NCBI GenBank assembly: GCA_016714465.1
Contig: JADKDT010000006.1
Coordinates: forward strand, 121,204 to 185,203
Length of the DNA: 64,000 nt
Direction of reading: 5' to 3'
DNA from: Candidatus Brachythrix odensensis
Lineage (GTDB): Bacteria > Chloroflexota > Anaerolineae > J036 > Brachytrichaceae
Below are positions 43,948 through 56,006 of this stretch, one piece after another; the first letter of the stretch is position 1, and the number at the start of each line of letters is the position of its first letter. The notes beneath the pieces are model-generated. The model was not told the DNA's origin. It searched no databases and was given only the letters and a program-made list of their open reading frames with translations. The position numbers were made by a program, and so were the translations under genes.

Positions 43948-46900
43948 TCACTGCTCGAACCTCCGCGCGAGCCCCTGCGGATCCCAGCACACCAGAAACG
44001 CCCACTGGCCCAACTTGCCCCAGGTGTTCACCGCCCGCACCCAGCGCTGGCGGCCGCACGCTTGGCCTCGATGTCCGCGCGGGCCATACCCTTGACCTCC
44101 AGCACCAGCCACAGCCCATTCGCCAGGCGCACGATGAAGTCCGGCTCGTAGACCTGCGGAAAACCGTAGAGCTCGTAGGGGATCGTGAACTCGAGATGAT
44201 CATTCCGGACATAGCATGTCACGATGCCTTCGTCGGCCAGGCGCTCGAGCTGGAACACCGCTGCTTGCTCCCAACTGCTCGTGTCGCAGGCCACGTAGTT
44301 CAGATGGCTGTGGGTGGTCGCCTGCACCGGCTTGACCGTCTTGAAGTGCACGCCGGCCGATGAGCCGATCGGCTTGTAGCGGTTCAGGATCGGGATGATG
44401 GCCGGGTCTTTCGGCCCGCTCGCCGGCTCGATCGCCGCCGACAGGATGCCGACGATATTCTCGGCGTAGGTCTGAAGCCCGAGTTCGCGCGCATCCACGC
44501 CCGGCGGAATGTCAACCTTCTGCGCCACGTAGGCCTGCACGATCCGGAGCACCTGGGGGAACAAGGCCGCCCGTGATTGCGAGATCCCGCGCTCGGCGTT
44601 GGCGACCAGGTTTCGCACGATCTCGCGGGTGATCTCGAACTCGATCGTCTGGGCATGCGTCGAGCGGTAATACTCCTCGCGGGTCTGGCTCTGCCTTCAG
44701 CCCACTGTACTGGCCCGGCCGCCCTCTTTGTATCCGACCTGAGGTTGCACGAAAACCGCCGTCGGGTCTGGTCCGGAGAGACCCGGATCCGCCCGAGCGC
44801 CGCGATGTCGCAACGAATCGCATGCCGCTCGAGGGCAACCGTGTAGCCCTCCACCACTGGAAAGCGGATTTCGTAGGCGTTCCGCTCCGGCAGGGCCATC
44901 ACCTCGTTCTTGGGCCGGTCATCGATGGCGGGCTTGCCGGCTTCGCGGCCCTTGAACGGGATGAGCGAGAACGGCACGCCGTAGATGTCGACATATTCCG
45001 GGGTGAGCAGACCGGTGGCCGGGTCCGGGGTGTAGTCCAGCCGGCGCAGCCCGCGCCCGACGACCTGCTCGCACAGCAACTGGCTGCCAAAGGCGCGCAG
45101 GCCCAGGATCTGAGTCACGTTGTTGGCGTCCCAGCCCTCGCTCAGCATGTTGACCGAGACCACGCAGCGCACGTGCTCGCCCGGCTCGCCGGGCTTGCCG
45201 ACCGTCGCCACGATCTTGCGCAACTCCTCGGCCGCCTCCTTGCGGGTGGCATTGGGCCGTTCGCTCTCAGCCTCGGCCAGGAGTGTGCTGTCGATCCGCA
45301 GGGTGACCTGACGTTGCTCGGTGTTCGACAGCAGCGCCGGAAACACATCGCCAGTGCCAAAGGCGTTCCAGGGTCTTCTCCTTCTTCTTCCGCTTGGGCG
45401 TCGCGTCATCGTCCTCGGCGTCTTCGGTCTCGACAATTGCTTCTGCCTTGACTTCCTCTTCGCCCGAGATGCGCTTGTGGAAATAGTCGGCAATCTGGGT
45501 GTTGTCGCAGACGAGGATCATCACCGGCGGGGTGCGCTCCTGGCCCGGCGCGGCCGCCTCGATCAACTCGAGGCGCTCCTTCCACTGGCTGGCCAGAGTC
45601 AGCAGGGCGTCCTGGGCCTTGCGATAGATCACCTCGGGCTTGGGCTTGCCCCCGTTCTGGCGCTCGCCGGGCTTGAGGTCGCGGGTGATGTTCTCCCACA
45701 GCTTGAAGAACTTCGGATCGATTCGGCCCGTGGTGTCACTGGTCGGCAGGCGGGGGATCTTGGTGATCCCGCTTTCGATGGCGTCGACCAGGGCGAAGTC
45801 GCTGACGATCCAGGGGAAGGGCGAGCCCTCGACATAGCCGCTCCCGCCGATGTAGAAGGGCGTGGCGCTCAGGTCGACGCACACGGAAATGCCACAGGCG
45901 CTGTTGATCTTGTCCAGCCCGCTCACCCAGATTGTCGCTTCCTCGCGGTCGGCTTCCACCTCGCCGTTGACCTCGCTCTCGTCCAACGGTCTGGGCCGGT
46001 AGGCGTGATGACCCTCATCGTTGAGGACCATGATCGGCTCGCCGTCGTAGAGGTCGCCCAGGCGCAGGCGGGCGAAGGCCTCCGCGCTTTCGGCGCCCTT
46101 GTTGACCACCCGATACGACTTGCCGCCCTCGCTGTTCTCGCTCTCCGGATTGAAGGCATGCCAGTTGGTGACCAGGACCTTGCCCTTGTTCAACTCGGGC
46201 CGCAGGCTGCTCGGGACCAGGTCGAAGGCGTCGTAGTAGTTGCCGGCCATATCCGGGCGCAGCACCTGCAGGCGCTCTTTGATCGTGAGGTTCGGGCACA
46301 CCGCCAACACATGCCGCGGGTATCTCGTGTCGCCCGGCACCCGTCCGCGGTTGCACAACGCCCACGCGATCAACATCGCCATGACCACGGTCTTGCCGCT
46401 ACCGGTGGCCATCTTGCAGGCGTAGCGCATGAGCGGTTTTAGATCAGGCTCCGCAGGCAGGTCGGCCAGCTTGGGGTATTGGGCGACCCTGGGGTTCCAC
46501 GCCTCCGGGCGCGGGTTCTCGGCCCGGGCCAGGGCTTGGAATTCCTCCTGGGTCAGGCTGGCCTTGCCGCGGCGGGTCTTGCCCTGGGCGAGGATCTCGC
46601 GCAAATAGATGATGGTCTCGACGGCTTCGAGCTGGCAAAAGAACAACCGGCGCGGCCGATCGGCCCGCCACCAATGCCGCAACAGGGTCTTGCTGACCTG
46701 ACTGGCGTTCTCGTACTCGCTCTTGCGCCATTGGCGCACATCGTCGCGCAGGGCGTTGACCAGCGGCAAGTCGTCCCGCTCCTCCTCGGCCAGGAACGAG
46801 AGCTGGCCGGTGCCGCTGCTGCGCTCGGTCTTGTAAAAATAGCTGGCCGGCCGGCGCCCGCCGAGCTTCTGGGGAATGCCCGTGCCGCGGTCGTAGAACC

Positions 46901-46982
46901 AATACGCCGATGGCTCCTCGTAGGGCGAGCACAGGATCGGGTTGGGCGGGGGCTGGATGACGAGCTCGGTTGGGTCGGGCAT
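43948..46982 (-). pseudogene. res: type III restriction enzyme, Res subunit (helicase-nuclease), frameshifted
   Basis: ATP-dependent restriction subunit of about 1010 residues that works with Mod. The first frame (ATG 46982, site GGAAGA) has the Walker A motif MATGSGKTVVMAML, motif II VLNDEGHHAY and SATPFYIGG. After a shift near 45360 the second helicase domain reads LSEGWDANNVTQILGLRAFG and EQVVGRGLRRLDY. A second shift near 44695 leads to the C-terminal nuclease with YEPDFIVRLANGLWLVLEVKG (PD...ExK), and a third near 44050 to the end LVCWDPQGLARRFEQ. All catalytic motifs survive; only the frame is broken. Confidence 0.9.
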
Positions 46983-47156
46983 TGGTTTTGTCTTCCACCG
47001 CCAGGTTGCGTGCCGGGCGACTCCGCTGGTTCGGGATTATGGGGCACTCGAAGAGCCTCTGTTTTGAGGCAACAAGAAGTCATCGGTTTGGCTGGACTAT
47101 CAATGGTGAAACACCTTTCCTAATCCAATATGGCTGGCTCCAGCATCCCAACGATG

Positions 47157-50100
47157 TCACTTGTCCTCAAACTCTTCTGCTTCTTGATCGTAAAGCTCAG
47201 TCAGCGTTGCGATTTGATTTCCAAGGCCCTCCAGAGATTGGCCAAGCACAAGGACTGCATTTCGCGTCGCCAATGCTCGGTCATGAAACGTGCCCTCTTC
47301 CGCCTTGTTCACAACAAACAAGGTCAACTGTGGCAGTCGATGCTGAGATATTTGCGACCAGCGGTGACGCAATTCTTCTTGGAGCCGCGTTCGGGCATCC
47401 GCGTCAAAGCATGAACCCAACTCGCGATCGCAGGTGACAATAGTCACGATGCAGTCAATTGGAACACTAAGCGTACTCGATGCCATCAAGCGTGAAGAAA
47501 GGATCGCAAATAGTGAGGTAGCCATTGCAATTTTTTCAAGCCAATTGCGAACCAAGCGGCGCGCTCTCTCACGTTCCCCCATCTCAAGGGCATGAATTTT
47601 CCGCTTCCGTGGCGCACCCACATCTGCATCGACATCCGACGTCGGTGCAAGGGTGGTGCCAACTTGTGCCAGTGCATGGACTATATCTGCTAGCTCTAGC
47701 GACATGACAAACGAGGGCAAGTTGCTTTCGTTATTTGAGCTCGCGAATACAGATATTGACCAGTTGATCACCATGTTGATCGCGTCGGTATCGCACTGGG
47801 TCGCGACGCGCAAAAGCCATGAGTTAACCAGCCTGCTTGGTGGACAGTAGATTCGCCACCAGAAATCCCAGATAGGTAATCTTGCGCCGCGCGCGAGACA
47901 ATGTCGTCCAATTGCACTACAGAGCTATCTATGTTCTGCAAATTGGCTGGATCGGAGACCAATCGCCTTACAAGGAGATCAGCATCGACAGCGAGCCTAA
48001 TAGTCTCAGGTTGTCGAATCTTGAGCTTGTCTGCCATGTCTTCTGCGAGTCTTGGGCTCACCTTATATGCAGACTGGATAGCCAACGAATGGACCTCATC
48101 TCGTGATGCGCCCGAAAGCTGTTCATTGCTTTGTCAGTTCGGAAATTATCAATTCGGCCAGGTCAGATTTCGACAATGAGTGACAAGCCTCCGCCAACGC
48201 CGCCATACGATCACAACGATCAAGCATCGTCGGAATAGCGTTCAACTCCAAGCGCGCTTGGCTCGCCATAGTGATTGCTGCAGTCTTCAGACTCCGCGTG
48301 AACAACTTGTCACCCTTCCATTGTGGCGGGAGGGTACCGATTCGCCTAGCAATCTCCGCTTGCACATACAGTCGATCCGCGATATTTTCGAGTGATCGGC
48401 TTTGCTCGAATATCTGATTCCATTTATTCTGGGTTTCGGGAATCATCAATCGCGAACTGCCGTTGCGATTGCTTTGAACGATATGCATTCTAGTCTTGGC
48501 AAGGATGACTTCCACTCTCGCCAAGATGACATATCCATGATGTTGGATATTCTCCATATCCGGGAGATTCGAGTCAATGGCCCGCTCGATTTCTCCCAGG
48601 ACATCGTTGGCCATCGCAAGGTCAATTACATCTTGCTCAAACGAACTTGAAAGCGCCGCGGCTATTGCCTCAACCGCTTGGAGGAAATCGGCATCATGTG
48701 AATGCCCGATAGCAAACCATGTCGCGGTTCGCAACGAGCGAATGGAGGTTTTTGACTGATGAAGCCAGTATTCGGAGTTGGATTGCCAAGATAGAAATGT
48801 CAGATGCCACAACACCCCGACGTAGAGTGCCGACTGCTTGTGAGCCGCCAGCATTTTGTCGGCCGCAAGAAGAGCCGCCCTATCGTCGTAGTCAAACCAG
48901 AGCGGGAAACTAAACCACATGGCTTGATCGTACGCCTCCCGACTGGTAAGCGCTTCCACCTTTGGAATGAGAAATTGACGAATAAGTTCGTACTCACATC
49001 GCTTCTGCCCAACTGATGTATTCGCGAGATTAGCTTTGCGTATACGATTGCCTGCACCTCAGGTGCAACAAGCCTATCGATTCGCAAGTGGAATCCAGAA
49101 AGAGCCACTTCTGGATCATCAAGATCCGCAATACGAAGCAGACGAATAGATGTCTCTATAAGTCGCTGATAGCAGAGCCCTAGTTCGCCTTGCGCGAGAT
49201 TACCCAACTTGGTGTTGGCAATTTCACGCACTCGGGCGTGAAATTGCCCGGAAAACTCGGGTTCGTGCTTCGCCAATAACGCAACCATATTGCAGCCAAG
49301 GGCAATCTTGCTCGGCAGTTTCTGTTCTTGATCCCAAGCCACTTCGGCACTCTCTAGCAGGTTCAGTCGCGGTGACAATCCAAGTCGCTTGGCGATAATG
49401 TGGAGGTCGGTAAAGATCAGTGCCTTGTCTCTGGGATTGTTGCTTCCTTCTGCCACCGTAAGCAATACATCAAAATTCTTGCATGAACTCCCATCTTTCG
49501 TGCTTGAATCAACTCCGCCATAACTGCCACAACAGAAGACTTGCTTGCTATACCATTTGAGTCGAGGATGCTTAGCGCATCGACCATCGGCGATGCGACA
49601 TCCTCCGCCATTTTATGGCGGTCAAGGCGCATCAATATGCTAATCGTAGCCATTGATCTTCGACTCCGCGTATTGAGAAGACTGGCTGTAATAAGACTTA
49701 CTGCAGGATCAATCTCAGTAAGCATGCCGATAGTTTCATCCAGCAATTCAAGGTGCTCGGCCGATGACTTCGGAAGCTCATTCAGCCGAATTTGAAAGCG
49801 GGATCTGACATTGAGGAGGGCAGGGTCATCCACCTCGTGCCCATCCGGTTGAGTGCAAGCCAGGCTCTTGCAAGGCAAAAGACTTCGACGTCAAGATCAA
49901 CGTGACGATCTACTATATGCTCGACGATCTCAAGGGTTCTTGCTATTCCATCGCTGAGACTTGAGGAACCCTAGGATTTCAGCGATCGCCAGTCTGCACT
50001 TGATCCATTCTTCCTGTGGGGCAACCAATTGCGAGGAGGCCAATGTGTTGATTCTCTCTGCGACGCTCTGACCCGAACCCAACGGGGTCCTGATTCGGCA

Positions 50101-52096
50101 AGCCGCATCCGCGAGACTCCTGAGTGAACTCAAATGTATCGTGGTGTCCTCATCATTGATAAACCGTATCGATCCACAGGCTTACTGCAGGAAGGATGTC
50201 AACAGTTCTATCCTGCACCTCGCACCAACGCCGAATCATTCGAGCTTTGCCACGAGTGGAAGACATCCCTTGTAGCTTTGAAGTGAGCTCCAGGAACGAT
50301 AGTGATCGAAGCCATGAAGACCCAAGATCCATTGAGGGATTTTCTTGGAAGGAGCTGGCGGCCCATGAGCGATACGAGTCTTTCTCTTGCCGGCGATATC
50401 TGGGCTTGCTGAGTCTTGCTTTCTTCCCTGCTCCATTCTTCGACAAGATCGACACATTATTGGCGTCTAGTCTTTGCAGAATCCTTTCGGCTTCATCAGA
50501 AAAATACGGGGAATACTTCGAGCGCAAGCTCTTCTAATGAATCGCGATCCAGTTCTGAATAAGGCACTAGGTCAAGAGATTACGGATTTTCCTCTTCCGC
50601 TTCCCGTCTTGGTGGAACACCTGCCAGCCTCTCGAAGTCACTGCCCGACACAGAGCAATCACTCGTGCATATACATCGGGGATTTGATTGAGTTGTTGAT
50701 GGGCTTCATCAAATCGACGAAGCGCTAGTAAAGGCTTCGATTTCTGGTCGCGACGACACAAGGCAAGACGAACGACTTGCGCATACTTGTGACGAGTGCC
50801 CACCTGATGAGATCCAACGAATAGTCGTGTTCAAATGCCAGATCAGACGCCAACTTTGTCCGCGCCATGATATCGGGAATCGCTGATGGCGAAGTCTGAA
50901 TTGACATCACAAGGCTTGTCGGCGCTAGTGTTGAACTGATAGCATCGTAATCCTTTGAGACTTGCAGGAGAATGTTGAGCAAGGGAGAATCACTGCTTCT
51001 TGCATCCTTTGCCGCCTCAATCAATTGCTTTGCCGCTGCCGCCTTATCCAGTCTCGAATGCACGACGACAGCTTCACGCAAGACCGGATTCGATATTCCA
51101 AGGTCAGAGTCCGCCGTTTGTTCTTACCGCTAATCCAGACTCAACTATTGCGCCTATGTCAGCTTCAGTTAGCGAACCACAAGCTCTTTCAAGAAGTGTC
51201 AATGGCACTGAAACCGGAATCGCCGCCATTAAGTCCACGGTCGCAAGTTGATGCTCTTGCATTTGTCGTTTTGCGATTTCGACGCGACTGGTCGCGAGTT
51301 CCTTGAGCTCGGCCTGTAGATTTCCAATGTTGATTTCGGCACCCAGATCGGGCGATTGCTTGATCAGGCGCAAATATCCTGGATGTCCCTGGCAAATATC
51401 GTAGATTCTTTGAGTTTGCTCTTTTGAACGGGACGCTTTGGCAAGAAACCACTCAGTTTCCTGCAATTCGAAACGGCGGGGCGCAGAATCGGTGCCGATC
51501 TTGTCTAGCGGGAATCTTCTCTTGTCGCCTTCAAATAGACTGCTCAACATGTATACGCCGGAGCCGAGCCGAGGCGGAAAGTAATCAACGATCCTATTTC
51601 CCTCGGTGCCAACCAGGAATCTCTCGATACCATCAATTACATAGTACTCGTGCCCGTTGCCTTGCTCTGACTCTGTAGCTTCGCACTGAGTGATGAATAG
51701 ATTCGACTAGTTGCTCTAGAGATGAACTGCATTTGGTTCTTTCTTGTCTAGAATCTCGGCCATCTGAATGCAGAGAACATAGAGATAGTGATGCGGAAGA
51801 TAGCAGACGGGCGAATTATCAGGAAAATAGCTGATTGCGTGCCCTTTTGTGCGCTCGGGCGAATTGGGCTAGCAAATTCGACTTTCCGGTTTGCGGGCCG
51901 CCAACGATGGTCTGTGAGGCCTGTCGGGACCAAATAGTCGCTCCATATCAGCGATCCAGCCACCTCTGGAGATCTCATCATCAGGAGGGTCGGGGACAAA
52001 ATCGGATTGTGGATTCATTGGGAATGGATAGTCAACGCGCTCTGTCTTTGTAAGTGGTGTGGGTTGCCAGTCGAATGAAATGGGCCGCGACGTCAC
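47157..52096 (-). pseudogene. giant STAND-like P-loop NTPase (putative defence protein), many frameshifts
   Basis: The minus strand from about 52096 to 47157 reads as one protein of roughly 1,600 residues split into ten or more frames. N-terminal part: ISRGGWIADMERLFGPDRP, then in the next frame the P-loop TIVGGPQTGKSNLLAQFARA, followed by HAISYFPDNSPVCYLPHHYL and a Walker B-like YYVIDGIERFLVGTEG (about 51640). After this come RIYDICQGHPGYLRLIKQS, a winged-helix-like PVSVPLTLLERACGSLTEADIGAI, and a long helical region without clear motifs. The tail (ends 47157) has VNKAEEGTFHDRALATRNAV and LVLGQSLEGLG, recalling HDR...GxS of PLD-like domains. Base composition is AT-richer than the neighbours. 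It sits between res and mod. Confidence 0.7.
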
Positions 52097-52256
52097 AGGG
52101 ACCCGTTGTGGTTGCCCTCACCAGTCCCCGATATTTGCCGCACTGATGCGGCAAGCGTGATGGTTCCGGGGCGCGGCTTTCATTAACCTCACGGACTGAT
52201 CATGTGCATCTCGTTCTAGGCTCTGGCGGACTTGGGCCACGAATCGGCCGCGCGGA

Positions 52257-52600
52257 TCACATTTCGACAATGATCGGGAACGCCTCCTTGCCAGTATCTG
52301 GCGCGGCTAGGCAGGGATTGGTCACAAGATAAACCCGGAGACCGATGATCTTCGAAAGCGCGTCGCCATACAGGGCATATTCCCGGCACACAGCGTCGAG
52401 CGCGCCGTCGCTGAATTTGGCATTCTCGTCAACGTCGCTTTGTTTGGGATCAAAGTCGTTCCGCAGGGCCGACTCCACACGCTGAGCGGCACGATGCCAC
52501 GGGCGCGGCAACTGACTGCAATGGCGTCAGGATCGATCTCGAACGGCAGATCTCGTGTAGACCTCATGAACTTCGCCATTGTCAATTGCCCATACTCAAT
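52257..52600 (-). pseudogene. remnant minimal nucleotidyltransferase (MNT)
   Basis: Two frames give FEIDPDAIAVSCRARGIVPLSV and then SALRNDFDPKQSDVDENAKF. This matches the MNT pattern LSVFGSALRxDFDPxxSDVD, with the GS pair damaged at the frame change (about 52480). The tail DALSKIIGLRVYLVTNPCL fits the usual RRVDLVT end. MNT proteins are AMPylating antitoxins paired with HEPN toxins; no HEPN partner is seen here. It sits between the NTPase and mod. Confidence 0.65.
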
Positions 52601-55600
52601 AGTCAATCGTCAACACCCGCATGCCCTCGTTGCCGCGCGGGTCGATGACCTTCACCGCGATGCGCCAGGCCTCGGTCTTCTTCTTCGTCCCCGGGCGCGG
52701 AATGGGCAGGCTGCTCGTCCCGCTCAGCGCGTCAAAGGCGCCCTCGTCGATGACGCCGGTGTTTCCCAAGGCCTTGGCCAGTTTGTCCCACTTGCTCTTG
52801 TCGGGGAAGAAGGCCTGGGTGATGCAGAACGTGCGCCCGTCATAGTCGCCATCTACAAACCACGCGCCCAGCCCGCTGGCGGGGGTCGGCTGCAGGGTGT
52901 TGCTGACCGGGTCATATACGTCCATCCCCTCCATCGTCACGATCACCTCGCCGTCGGCGGTCCGCGCCTGGGCGACCCGCGGGGCGGTGAAGACGGTGAA
53001 GATCTGGCTGCCCGGTTGGGTCTTGAGCAGATCGTCCATCCCCACATCGGGCCGGATGAGCGACATGTGCAGGCGCAGGTCCTCGCCGCTGTCCTCGGTG
53101 ATCTCGTCCTGGGCGGTGCCGTCAAAGCCGTTGGCGGCGAAGACCAGGTCGTCGAACCCGCGCCGGTTGGCGGCTTTGAAGGCGGCCTTGGCCTGCAGGC
53201 GGCTGAGGTTTCCCACCTCCGGGCCCGATCGAGACCGCCACCCTGCGCTCGGTCTTTGCCGTCCGGCTGCCAGGTCCCCTGGGCGTGCAGGAAATCGACC
53301 CTGATGACGGATTCGAGCGTGCTGAAGGGGACCCGGACGTTGTTCTTGAAGTCCACCCCGCTCGCCCGCAGCAGCCGGATGATCTTGTCGAGATGGGCGT
53401 CGGCGTTGACGGCTGCGACGGTTCCATCAAACGTGGCTTCGTCGGGCTCGGGCGCGCCGCCGATGGGCGTGTCGGGGCCCTCCTCGAGGGCGATGACGCT
53501 CTCCATGCTGAACGGCCCGGCCACCCGCACAAAACGGCGCTCCTCGAAAGGCTGGTCGACCAGTTCCTCGTTGTCGGCGTTTGCGCTGATGGCGGCGTTG
53601 ACCTCGTCCATCTTGGCCCGCCAGGCGGCCCGGTAATCGGTCAGCGCGGCCTGCAGCCCGGCCGGCCAGTCCGGGTCGGTGTCGAAGGGGACCTCCCAGG
53701 CGTACCAGCCCTCGAAATCGTTGGGAACCGTGTCGTATTTGCGCTCGCGGTTTTTGGGCGGGAGCAGCCAGCGCCGGCGATCGGCGTCGCTGATGGCCTT
53801 CTTGCCCTCGCGGCGCTGTTTGTCGTAGAGCTTGAGGGCGAGGGCCTGGCGGGCCTCGGTCGAGACCGCCGTGAGCGCGGCGTTGAGGGCTTCGAGTTTG
53901 GCCTGCAGGATGGGCGCGTGGCGGGCGAAGATCGGGTCGAGGGCGGTGTTGCGGGCGATGCTCTTGAGGGTAATGTGCGGGACCGTTTTGCAGGCGAAGG
54001 TCTTCGCTTCCTCGGTCCCGTTGCGCAGCCAGGCCCCGCGCGGGTTGCGCTGGACGTCCTCGGGGTTGAGCGGGCGGAGTTTGTAGAGCGGGTATTTGGC
54101 CGTCATCAACCGCTGGCGGGCCAGGGCCAAGGCCACCCGACTGGTGTCGATGGTGATCCAGCGCCGCCCCCATTGCTCGGCCACATAAGCCGTCGTGCCG
54201 CTTCCGCAGGTCGGGTCGAGGACGAGATCGCCCGGGTCAGTGGTCATCAGCATGCAGCGTTCGATAACTCTGTTGATGGTCTGACCACATACAGTCGGTC
54301 ACCGCCATATTGGTTTTGGCCCACCGTGTCCGTCCAAACATTGTTGATAGGAGAGCCTTGAATGTCAGCCAGATAACGGACACCGCCGACGTTTTTCGCC
54401 GCCAGTTGCCAGCATTTTCGGCGGACAAGAGTCGTTTCATTCCTCCGGCATTCGTGCTCCAACGCCGCCTAACCGCTTGGCCTGAACGCCTTGCCAGAAA
54501 CGTCTATCGCAAACCAGGATGTCGCGCCTTCCCCTTTGGACGTCCCATGCTCTGACTGCTCAAGTCGCCCGACGCGAAGATGCTTGATGCCGCCGGGAGG
54601 CTCCGGGATTGAGGCAGTTCGTCATCCGTCAGGGGACGGCGAAAACCATTCGGCAGTTCCACACGTGTATATCCGTTGCCTGAACCACCTAGGTTCTTCA
54701 TCTCAAGCACGGGCCGAATCTTCAGCGACTCAATAGCCTTGGCGCTGACCAATACGTAGTCGCCGCCTGGGAGATTCTCGCCTGTTCCTCCCGTGGTCTT
54801 CTTGACGGTAACTTGACTCACGCTATTAGCTTGACCGAACACTTCATCAAGGAGGATTCGAACCCGGTGCACATTTTCGTCGCCGATTTGCACAAAGATG
54901 CCTGCCGGTATCGGCCAACAGCTCGCGCATCATCGTCAGGCGGTCGCGCAGGTAGGCCAGGTAGCTGTGCACGCCCAGAGTCCAGGTGTCTCGGTAGGCT
55001 TTGACCATCTCCGGCTCGCGGGTGAGGTCTTGCTCGCGGTCCTTCACATCGCGCTGGCCGAGCTGGGGCTGGAAGTTGCTCCCAAACTTGATCCCATAGG
55101 AGGGTCGAAGTAGATCATCTGGACCTTGCCGGCCAGGTCCTCGCGGCGAGCGAGCGAGGCCATGACCTGCAGGCTGTCGCCCAGGATCATCCGGTTGGCC
55201 CAGTCCATGTCGTGTTTGTAGGCCTGGACGGCCTCGTCGTAGTCGCGCTGGGGGTCGGCGAACAGGCTGCGCTGGACGTCCTCGCGGGCGAGCACGCGCA
55301 GGATGGCCTGGGTGCTCACCCGCTCATGCATGTGCAGGGCGACCGGGTCGACCTCGAACCAGGGTCTTTCGCGGCTTGCCGCTCCACTCCAGCCAGGGCT
55401 CGTGTTTGCCCAGGGCGTTGGCCAGCAAAGCGATCTCGTCGGGGCTGGCCTTTTCGCCCCGTTCGAGCTTGGCCAGCAGCGCGGGCAGGCGGTCGCTCTG
55501 GCCGGTGGCGTCGAAGCGCAGGACCGGCGGGAGGTGCGGGTTGTACTCGTGGCGGATCTTGGGGCGTTCCTCGGCCTTGTTGGGGGTGGCGAGGCCGCTA

Positions 55601-55710
55601 CCGGGCAGGCTCTTGCGTTTGGCCCGGTGCTTGTAGGCGGCCACGGCGCTGTCGGTGCCGGCCGGCGCTACTGTCAGGCCTTCGGGCGGGGTCTTGGGTT
55701 TGCGTGGCAT
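52596..55710 (-). pseudogene. mod: type III (beta-class) DNA adenine methyltransferase Mod, frameshifted
   Basis: Modification and recognition subunit of about 1030 residues. N-terminal frame from 55710: NPHLPPVLRFDATGQSDRLPALL and HEPWLEW. A shift near 55365 leads to MHERVSTQAILRVLAREDVQRSLFADPQ, WANRMILGDSLQVMASLAR and the catalytic motif IV, IYFDPP(Y)G, where one base is missing inside DPPY (about 55095). Then VKAYRDTWTLGVHSYLAYLRDRL, FVQIGDENVHRVRILLDEVFG and motif I LVLDPTCGSGTTAYVAEQWG (about 54210). After another shift near 53210 the C-terminus ends IDPRGNEGMRVLTIDY at 52596. Motif IV before motif I makes it beta class. Confidence 0.9.
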
Positions 55711-55770
55711 GGGGACGTTATGGGCCTATTGTCGCCGGGAATGGGGAAAGTGCGGGGGGCCAACCACCAC

Positions 55771-55882
55771 CCCCGTCCCGCGCAAAGCGCGGGGACCCAT
55801 AATCAGGGTGGGACGAAATCGACGCCCAACGCGACGTTCTACCGGCTTGATGGGTCCCGCGCTTTCGCGCGGGATGACGGGT
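55771..55882. repeat. two REP-like palindromes in a gene-free gap
   Basis: CCCGTCCCGCGCAAAGCGCG followed by GGGACCCAT, and 50 bases on TGGGTCCCGCGCTTTCGCGC followed by GGGATGACGGG, in inverted orientation. The gap 55711-56006 has no gene. Confidence 0.7.
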
Positions 55883-56006
55883 TTTGGGGGCACGGGATGA
55901 CGGGCGTCGGGTCGACAACTCGTGCGTCGACGGCTCTAGCCTCGCACTCGTCAGTGCACGCATAGATATTTTTCGTTATAGGCGACATCCTGTCCCTGCT
56001 GGTTGG

